Assembly: GCA_029067255.1 (NCBI GenBank)
Contig: JAIEEW010000074.1
Span: 1-7,355 of the forward strand
DNA from: Clostridia bacterium
Lineage (GTDB): Bacteria > Bacillota > Clostridia > Christensenellales > UBA3700
DNA length: 7,355 nucleotides
Reading direction: 5' to 3'
Shown: positions 1 to 5,224 of the stretch, piece by piece
Layout: every line of letters begins with the position of its first letter
Position numbering within the stretch: position 1 is the first letter of the stretch
Made by a program: the position numbers and the translations under genes
The notes under the pieces: model-generated
Told to the model about the DNA's origin: nothing
What the model saw: only the letters and a program-made list of their open reading frames with translations
Databases searched by the model: none

Positions 1-2
1 CA

Positions 3-947
3 ATGACTGCAATGTTGCCAAACGTACAGCAGTACTTGCCGCAACAGGCGTCTACAAACGATGAACTTGTGCAGAAACTTATTGAGCAAAACGATAAGAA
101 TGAGAAGCGTATAGAGAAGTTGATAGCGAAACTATCTACGCAGACAAGTGAAAAAGTAATAGAAAAGGAAGTAGCGACAACGATAGCGAGCGACGAAACG
201 ATAAAGCAGATACTCAAGAATCAAGAGCAGTTGATGGAGAAGATACTGGAACTCTCTAGCAATAAGAATACGGAGAAAGAGATAGTAGAGAAGATAGTCG
301 AAGTACCCGTAGAGAAAGTAGTGGAAAAAGAAGTCCGCGTAGAAGTTCCTGTTGAAGTAGAAAAGATAGTAGAAAAAGAAGTTCCTGTAGAAAAGATAGT
401 GGAAGTACCGGTAGAAGTCGAGAAGATCGTTGAGAAAGAAGTTGTCAAAGAAGTAAAGGTAGAAGTACCCGTCGAAGTGGAAAAAGTAGTGGAGAAGATA
501 GTAGAGATTCCCACAGAAAAGCCAGTTTCCAAACCGAGAGTAACGGCTCCCAGACTTACTTTGGACGAAGCGTACGCGAAACTATCTGCTAAACAAAAGA
601 AGTTCTTTGATACGATAAAAGAATATGCAATGAGCAAAGATAAATGTAAAGAGAAGAAATCTACGTATTATATCTTGCTGGGACAGTCGTCAGTAAATCC
701 GTTGGTAAAATTGACGATAAAGAAAGACTGTACGGTAGCGTTGTTCAAGATGGAAGACGAGTACTTTAAGGATATAAGGAAGGATGCGGGAAGCGAAGGT
801 ACTAAGATGAAGATAAAGGAAACGGAACTCATAGTAAGCGACGCTCAAGCGTTGGCGACCGCAAAGAAAATGGTAGACCTAAGGGAAGATCAGATTGAGA
901 GATATATCGAGTATCTTAAAGAACAGCGGACTATGAAGAAAAGATAG
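3..947 (+). CDS. Coiled-coil protein with Val-Glu-Pro repeats and a conserved-looking C-terminal domain, function unknown
   Basis: I do not recognise a named function. Three parts are visible in the 314-residue reading. Residues 1-90 are a polar helical segment with coiled-coil character, rich in Glu, Lys and Ile. Residues 91-172 are a low-complexity tract built from VEVPVEVEKIVEKEV-like units. Residues 183-314 form a compact Lys-rich domain that includes KQKKFFDTIKEYA, a TYYILLGQ strand and an LREDQIERYIEYLKEQ helix. I believe similar C-terminal segments occur in proteins of gut Clostridia, but this is from memory and unverified. There is no signal peptide and no membrane segment, so it is probably cytoplasmic and possibly a filament or scaffold protein. 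The ATG at 3 is the first in frame, with another at 12. The frame is open to the window edge, so the true start may lie upstream. It ends in TAG and is followed by a likely terminator, so it probably belongs to a different transcription unit from the genes downstream. Confidence 0.8.
   Translation: MTAMLPNVQQYLPQQASTNDELVQKLIEQNDKNEKRIEKLIAKLSTQTSEKVIEKEVATTIASDETIKQILKNQEQLMEKILELSSNKNTEKEIVEKIVEVPVEKVVEKEVRVEVPVEVEKIVEKEVPVEKIVEVPVEVEKIVEKEVVKEVKVEVPVEVEKVVEKIVEIPTEKPVSKPRVTAPRLTLDEAYAKLSAKQKKFFDTIKEYAMSKDKCKEKKSTYYILLGQSSVNPLVKLTIKKDCTVALFKMEDEYFKDIRKDAGSEGTKMKIKETELIVSDAQALATAKKMVDLREDQIERYIEYLKEQRTMKKR
273..518 (+). repeat. Val-Glu-Pro protein repeat tract inside the first gene (60-base period)
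   Basis: The encoded motif VEVPVEVEK begins at residues 113, 133 and 153, an exact 20-residue (60-base) spacing. A related VEVPVEK unit starts at residue 99, and a final EIPTEKP closes the tract. The nucleotide copies differ at many third positions (GTA, GTT, GTC and GTG all encode the same Val positions), so the protein pattern is kept while the DNA has drifted. This points to selection on the protein rather than recent slippage. Confidence 0.85.
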
Positions 948-955
948 GATTCAAT

Positions 956-978
956 CGGATAAAGTATCCGGTCGGATA
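956..978. repeat. CGGATA inverted/direct repeat cluster
   Basis: CGGATA (956-961), a 3-base spacer and TATCCG (965-970) form a perfect 6-base-pair inverted repeat. A third copy, CGGATA, follows at 973-978, so the central TATCCG could pair with either flank. It lies just after the TAG of the first gene. It could be a small RNA hairpin at the transcript end or a protein-binding site; nothing in the sequence decides between these. Confidence 0.45.
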
Positions 979-1013
979 ATATCTATATTGAATTACTAAT
1001 ATGATCTCAATTG

Positions 1014-1045
1014 GTAAAAGCGCGGAAAGTAGTCTGCGCTTTTAC
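1014..1045 (+). terminator. Probable intrinsic terminator after the first gene
   Basis: GTAAAAGCGC (1014-1023) pairs perfectly with GCGCTTTTAC (1036-1045). A further G-U, G-C and A-U can form inside, leaving a loop of about six bases. The GC-rich core is flanked by AAAA on the left and TTTT on the right, the usual layout of a Rho-independent and possibly bidirectional terminator. The U-run is short and interrupted by AC before TT, which lowers certainty. It separates the first gene from the promoter at 1059-1087. Confidence 0.65.
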
Positions 1046-1058
1046 TTAAAAGAGTTTA

Positions 1059-1087
1059 TTGACTGATTTGGAAAAAAGTGTTACAAT
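1059..1087 (+). promoter_or_regulatory. Sigma-A type promoter with extended -10, driving the four-gene operon
   Basis: TTGACT (1059-1064) and TACAAT (1082-1087) are each one base from consensus and are separated by 17 bases. TG at 1079-1080, one base before the -10, is an extended -10 element. Counting from the -10 hexamer (-12 to -7) puts +1 at about position 1094, the A of the ATG of the next gene, so the transcript would be leaderless. It lies just downstream of the terminator stem. Confidence 0.8.
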
Positions 1088-1093
1088 AATTCT

Positions 1094-2101
1094 ATGTACG
1101 GCATATACGGCGATATAATAGACGCGACGGAAAGAGCGCTTGATTGCTTAGACGAAACGAAAGAACTTTTGGAATATCCCGAAGTACAGGCTGATAAGGC
1201 GTATTATTTATCCGTTTTATCGAAATACAATGATCTCAAAAATTTAGAGAACAAACTTTCTGCGCTCATATCCGCGATCGAAGAGCAAAAAGCGTATTCG
1301 GATTTGCTATCAGATACGCGCTCTGACGACGAGCGAGCGGTAATATATCAAGAAATATCTTCATTGAAAAGGGACGCGTCAAAGTTGGCCGCTTCTCTTT
1401 CAGACGAATTGGGTTGTAGACACGTTCAGGAGCGCGCGTATTGCAGATTCAAATTAAAAGAAGGTTCGTCTAAGTTTGGCGCGGCTTTGTATTCTCTTAT
1501 AAAGTCAGACTTATTATCGCGCGGCGCAAAGATAAACGACGAAAAGACTGTTGTCGCAAAGGGCGGATACGCGCAGGAAATCTCCTTCATTGCGGAAGGC
1601 GTAGACGTAATCACGCGGCTTATTCCGCTTATAGGAGCGCACAAGGTCTATATAGCGCAGTCAAAGAGCGAAGAGTTGTGTTTTGCCGTAACTCCGTCGG
1701 CAATAGTTGAAAAAGTCTCCGAGAACGATTTGAAGATAGACGTGTTTCACTCTCACGGAGCAGGCGGGCAAAATATAAACAAGGTTGAAACAGCGGTGCG
1801 CGTAACTCACTTGCCCACCGGACTTAGCGTCGTTTGTCAGGACGAGCGGTCGCAACTTAAAAATAAGAAGCGCGCTTTGGAGACAATCGAAAAGCGGTTG
1901 AAAGAAATGAGCGAACAGTCAGAGAAAAAACGTATTGAAGCGGACATATATGCGCAATATTCTAAAAAGAACACGCCTATATCTTTTGACGCGGCAAGCA
2001 ATACGCTTACCGATACGCGGTTGAAAGCGTTTTCAAAAATTCCCTTTCCGTTTACGGACGGGCAATTCGCTTCATATATAAACGGACTTATAGCATTATG
2101 A
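1094..2101 (+). CDS. Divergent peptide chain release factor 1 homologue with GGQ loop but altered codon-recognition region
   Basis: The 335-residue protein follows RF1 domain order; RF1 is usually near 355-360 residues. Residues 23-50 (KELLEYPEVQADKAYYLS...) match the RF1 N-terminal helical domain. Residues 116-205 correspond to domain 2. Residues 212-260 carry the catalytic domain, with GAGGQ at 222-226 and a near-canonical THLPTG...CQDERSQ...KNK block. LTDTR at 305-309 resembles the VTDHR element of RF1. The GGQ loop triggers peptidyl-tRNA hydrolysis in the ribosomal A site. In domain 2, GAHKV (181-185) aligns with the RF1 GVHRV motif, but the PxT codon-reading tripeptide aligns with QSK (189-191), and the segment holding the conserved HTS appears deleted. 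The GGDE motif is also absent. I infer a paralogue that does not read stop codons normally, such as a rescue-type factor. It is not beside prmC as RF1 often is. The start at 1094 fits the RF1 N-terminus, and no Shine-Dalgarno precedes it. Its TGA overlaps the next ATG. Confidence 0.88.
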   Translation: MYGIYGDIIDATERALDCLDETKELLEYPEVQADKAYYLSVLSKYNDLKNLENKLSALISAIEEQKAYSDLLSDTRSDDERAVIYQEISSLKRDASKLAASLSDELGCRHVQERAYCRFKLKEGSSKFGAALYSLIKSDLLSRGAKINDEKTVVAKGGYAQEISFIAEGVDVITRLIPLIGAHKVYIAQSKSEELCFAVTPSAIVEKVSENDLKIDVFHSHGAGGQNINKVETAVRVTHLPTGLSVVCQDERSQLKNKKRALETIEKRLKEMSEQSEKKRIEADIYAQYSKKNTPISFDAASNTLTDTRLKAFSKIPFPFTDGQFASYINGLIAL

Positions 2102-4485
2102 TACGAAAAATTACGGCAGACACGAGAAAAATAGCGTTATCATCAATCCGTATGGTTTACAAGACGGAAGGATTTGTTTCGCAGACGCGTAAAATAATCG
2201 CGATCGACGCTTTTATATCCCGTATTGCCGAAGGTTTGTTTAGAGAAAACGTAACGCTTTTTGGCAGTTGTTTTACCGCGCAGACGGAAGACGGACTTTA
2301 TACTCTATTTTTCCGACAAAAAGGCGGAGATAAAAGACTGTCTGAAGGCGATATTGTTTTTTATAAATTTCTTTGCGCAAATTCCGCCGACGGCGGAACG
2401 GATAGGCGGCTTAGCGAATATATTTCGTCGCGCGATAAAATCGTAGTTATTTTGCGAGAAACTAACGACGCGGCTCAAGAAGAAGACTTGACAAGGCTGT
2501 ATCTTGTGTCCGGCTCCGACGGTATTGTCAACTTCCCATATCTAAACGAAACGCAACGCAAAATCGTTGAAACTGAAGACGCGAATATGCTCGTGCAGGG
2601 CATAGCCGGCAGCGGTAAAACTAACGTTTGCGTTGAGAAAATCGTATATTGCGCTTGCCGTAATTATCGCGGAGCAGTTTTGTACACTACCTTTTCGCGC
2701 GGACTTTTGACCGAGACTCGCGATCGCGTAGAATTGTTTTCAAAAAATATAGACGGATTCATCTCGGCTTATGAAAGCGGGAGAGTCGTATTCCTAGACA
2801 GGAATCATAAAAAAGCGGTTGAAAACAAGTTGGGGATTCTCTTTTCCGTTGACGACGACGGGGAAATTATCTCCGCGTTGAAACGCGTTGCGGCGTTTTT
2901 GAAAGAAAAGGTAGAGTACCGTTTAATAGAAGATATATATTCAGAAACGTTTGAAAAAAAGCGCGTGGCGGGCGACAGCGTATTGCTTAAAGAATATTTG
3001 GGCTCAGGTAAAAACTATCGACTTTCGGGCGCGTTGGAGAAGATAAAACATATTGCTCCGGAGATAATCTATAAAGAGATTTACGGAATGATTTTCGGTA
3101 AGTACGAACTTGACGAACCCCGCGATATGATGGAACGGAATGAGTACGCCAAAGCCAGAATTGACAGTTTTACACAGCGCGAGTGCGATATAATTTATTC
3201 TATAGCAACGGATTACGCGGAGTTTTTGAAGAAACGCGGTTATACCGACAACAACCTTATGAGTCGCGAAATTTTGAGTAAAGTTTCAACGCCGAAGTAT
3301 TCCGTAGGCGTGATAGACGAAGTGCAGGACTTCACGCAGGTAAATCTTTGTCTTATGAAAAATTTGTGCCGAAAGTTGTTCTGCGTGGGCGACGCGCTGC
3401 AAATGATAAACCCGTCGTATTTTAATTTCGGGTATTTGAAGCGTATTATGTACGGCGACGTTACCGGAGTTAATCAACTTCGACACAATTATCGCAGTAC
3501 GGAAAGAATAGAAAAAATCGCTGAAAAACTCGGCGAAATGAATATGCAGAGATTTGGCACTCACAGTTTTGTTTTGAAAGGCGAAAGCGTTGCGTCGCCA
3601 TTGCCGTCAGCGGCTGTGTTGGTAAAGGACAAGAGTTTTGTTTATTCTCTAGGCGAGAAAAGGTTTGAAAACGTAACAGTCGTCGTGGCTTCGCAGAAGA
3701 AAAAAGAAGAACTGAGAAAGGTTTTAGGCAAAACGGAGATCCTTACCGTAGCCGAAGCAAAGGGATTGGAGAGAAATACCGTAATACTCGCGGACGTGCT
3801 TAGCGATAACGCAGATAAGTGGCGATATCTTCAAAATATGTCTCTTAACAGAAAAACCGCCGATGAGAATTCTGTTTTCAGATACTACTTCAATTTGTTT
3901 TACGTAGGTATATCGCGGGCAAAACAATATCTGTTTGTCGCTGAAAGCGACTATCCCGAATCTTTCAACGCATTGTTTAACGAATGTTTCGAGAGAAGGA
4001 ATAAGGATAACGCGCTTGCGTATTTGAAAGATATAGCGGGAAGATTAGAGATAGACGACGACGAATTTATAGAGCGAATTGAAAAATTCTGTTCGCTGGA
4101 ACAGTATGAGAACGCTCGAAACACTGCGGACAGGCTGTCTTCCGACGAATTACGAAGAAAGAAACTGGTATATATTTCCGTACACGAGCAATACTTGCGC
4201 TACGGCAAGATAAGGGACGCGGGAGTTGAATACTGGCGGCAGGGCATGGACGCGGAAGCGCGCGAAATGTTCACTCGTTCGGGCGATCAGAAGTTGTTCC
4301 CATTAATGGACGCGTGCTTGAAGGGCGGCGGAGCGCTCGACCCCGAAATCGTACGGTTTTATCCTTTGGTAGAAGATAACGACGTAGCAAAGAAAATAAT
4401 ACTTGATACACTCAATAGCGATTGCAGTGAAATAGCGGCGAATATAAAATCCGCAAACAATAATTTGAAGAGGAAAAAACAATGA
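2098..4485 (+). CDS. Superfamily 1 (UvrD/HelD-like) helicase with extra N- and C-terminal domains
   Basis: This is a predicted ATP-dependent nucleic-acid translocase or helicase of 795 residues with every SF1 motif visible. These are a Q-like LNETQ (149-153), Walker A GIAGSGKT (168-175), motif Ia near LYTTFSRGLLTE (195-206), Walker B DEVQD (407-411), motif III VGDALQMI (430-437), motif IV LRHNYRS (461-467), motif V TVAEAKGLE (550-558) and motif VI YVGISRAK (602-609). The catalytic residues look intact, so it should be active. About 230 residues separate motifs I and II, a large 1B-type insertion. Motifs IV and V are only about 80 residues apart, too short for the 2B domain of UvrD, Rep or PcrA and more like HelD or other compact SF1 proteins. 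Residues 1-145 are an unrecognised domain. Residues 620-795 are helical and TPR-like, with an EYWRQGMDAEAREMF...SGD element at 711-730. The 4-base overlap with the RF-like gene and the lack of a clear ribosome-binding site suggest translational coupling. Substrate (DNA or RNA) is unknown. Confidence 0.88.
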   Translation: MIRKITADTRKIALSSIRMVYKTEGFVSQTRKIIAIDAFISRIAEGLFRENVTLFGSCFTAQTEDGLYTLFFRQKGGDKRLSEGDIVFYKFLCANSADGGTDRRLSEYISSRDKIVVILRETNDAAQEEDLTRLYLVSGSDGIVNFPYLNETQRKIVETEDANMLVQGIAGSGKTNVCVEKIVYCACRNYRGAVLYTTFSRGLLTETRDRVELFSKNIDGFISAYESGRVVFLDRNHKKAVENKLGILFSVDDDGEIISALKRVAAFLKEKVEYRLIEDIYSETFEKKRVAGDSVLLKEYLGSGKNYRLSGALEKIKHIAPEIIYKEIYGMIFGKYELDEPRDMMERNEYAKARIDSFTQRECDIIYSIATDYAEFLKKRGYTDNNLMSREILSKVSTPKYSVGVIDEVQDFTQVNLCLMKNLCRKLFCVGDALQMINPSYFNFGYLKRIMYGDVTGVNQLRHNYRSTERIEKIAEKLGEMNMQRFGTHSFVLKGESVASPLPSAAVLVKDKSFVYSLGEKRFENVTVVVASQKKKEELRKVLGKTEILTVAEAKGLERNTVILADVLSDNADKWRYLQNMSLNRKTADENSVFRYYFNLFYVGISRAKQYLFVAESDYPESFNALFNECFERRNKDNALAYLKDIAGRLEIDDDEFIERIEKFCSLEQYENARNTADRLSSDELRRKKLVYISVHEQYLRYGKIRDAGVEYWRQGMDAEAREMFTRSGDQKLFPLMDACLKGGGALDPEIVRFYPLVEDNDVAKKIILDTLNSDCSEIAANIKSANNNLKRKKQ
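4469..4474 (+). promoter_or_regulatory. Ribosome-binding site for the coiled-coil gene
   Basis: AGAGGA ends seven bases before the ATG at 4482 and lies inside the end of the helicase gene. Together with the ATGA overlap it supports 4482 over the in-frame ATG at 4494, which would have no comparable site at a suitable distance. Confidence 0.6.
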
Positions 4486-5210
4486 GCGAAAAAATGAGCG
4501 AAAATTCCATTAAAGAACTTATAGACAGTTTTATAGCGTACCGCAACTTGATTGCGCCTTTGCAGGATAGTTTACATTCCGTAAGCAAAGCCTACGAAGA
4601 TATAAGGAACGATTTGGACAACCTTACGAAGAGTTTTTCGGGTAATGCCGCAAATCAACTTGAAAAAGTTCACGCAACTATCAGCGCGCAGGCGAAGAGC
4701 GGACAGGAACTTGGCAGAAGGATTGAAGAATACGCGGTTTCGAGCGAGAAATACGCGCAGGCGGTAAACGATATGTCTTCAAGATTTTCCGACGTCGTCA
4801 ATAGGATAGATTCGCTCGGTAAGATAGAGAAAAGCGCGCAAAATCTACTTGCGCAGATTGATACGCTTATTACGGAAAAGCGTTCGTCATACAATCTAAA
4901 AGAATTACAGAAATCGCTTGACGGCTACAATAAGAACGTCGAAAAAATAAGCGACTTTATCAATAAAGACATAGCGTCTGTATTAAAACAAAACGCGGAT
5001 AAGATAGAAAATATCCGCAAGGAAAATCAGGAATTGTCTGCGGCTGTTGCCGAGCAGGGCAAAGATATCGCAATGCTTATTACGGAGTTTTCTCAAACGT
5101 CCGCGCTTTTGAAAAAGTTGGTGGAAGGCAGTTCAATTAACGAAGAGTATTTGTTTGACGCGTTTGATAAGTGGGCGGCAGACAGAAAGGTAAAAATCAA
5201 GAAGAAATAA
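4482..5210 (+). CDS. Coiled-coil protein of unknown function
   Basis: I do not recognise a family. The 242 residues are almost wholly predicted helix, with heptad-like spacing of Leu, Ile and Val from about residue 10 to 215 (for example VVNRIDSLGKIEKSAQNLLAQIDTLI at 105-130, interrupted here only by polar residues). Pro is nearly absent after residue 26, which favours a long rod. No signal peptide or membrane span is visible, so it is probably cytoplasmic. The end (EEYLFDAFDKWAADRKVKIKKK, residues 221-242) changes character: an aromatic patch is followed by a strongly basic tail that might bind nucleic acid, ribosome or membrane lipid. The start overlaps the helicase stop by four bases (ATGA) and has a good Shine-Dalgarno. 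The stop is TAA, and the membrane-protein gene starts 14 bases later. By position it could be a scaffold or adaptor joining the helicase or RF-like protein to the membrane protein; this is inference. Confidence 0.78.
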   Translation: MSEKMSENSIKELIDSFIAYRNLIAPLQDSLHSVSKAYEDIRNDLDNLTKSFSGNAANQLEKVHATISAQAKSGQELGRRIEEYAVSSEKYAQAVNDMSSRFSDVVNRIDSLGKIEKSAQNLLAQIDTLITEKRSSYNLKELQKSLDGYNKNVEKISDFINKDIASVLKQNADKIENIRKENQELSAAVAEQGKDIAMLITEFSQTSALLKKLVEGSSINEEYLFDAFDKWAADRKVKIKKK

Positions 5211-5217
5211 CGTCCTT

Positions 5218-5222
5218 AGGAA
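5218..5222 (+). promoter_or_regulatory. Ribosome-binding site deciding between two adjacent ATGs
   Basis: AGGAA lies in the short gap after the coiled-coil gene. It ends two bases before the ATG at 5225 and five bases before the in-frame ATG at 5228. The second spacing is nearer the usual optimum, so translation may begin at 5228. The difference is a single Met. Confidence 0.55.
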
Positions 5223-5224
5223 AT

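Noticed and set aside
273..518. CRISPR or DNA-level tandem repeat array
   Set aside because: The 60-base units are coding, diverged at synonymous positions and have no unique spacers.
221..637. 138-residue open frame on the minus strand, rich in Ser, Thr and Phe
   Set aside because: It is the mirror image of the Val/Glu/Lys repeat in the real gene; its repetitive STFST composition follows from that and it has no independent signals.
948..1093. Small RNA gene, tRNA or riboswitch in the intergenic gap
   Set aside because: The gap is only 146 bases and is explained by the hairpin, terminator and promoter; no cloverleaf or known aptamer pattern is visible.
1094..2101. Calling the gene prfA, prfB or prfH
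   Set aside because: The codon-reading motifs match neither RF1 (PxT) nor RF2 (SPF); the presence of an RF1-type N-terminal domain and the absence of a neighbouring rtcB argue against the PrfH system.
2098..4485. Calling the helicase pcrA/uvrD, or a named defence helicase such as GajB
   Set aside because: The motif spacing and extra domains differ from PcrA/UvrD, and no GajA-type nuclease or other known defence partner is adjacent.
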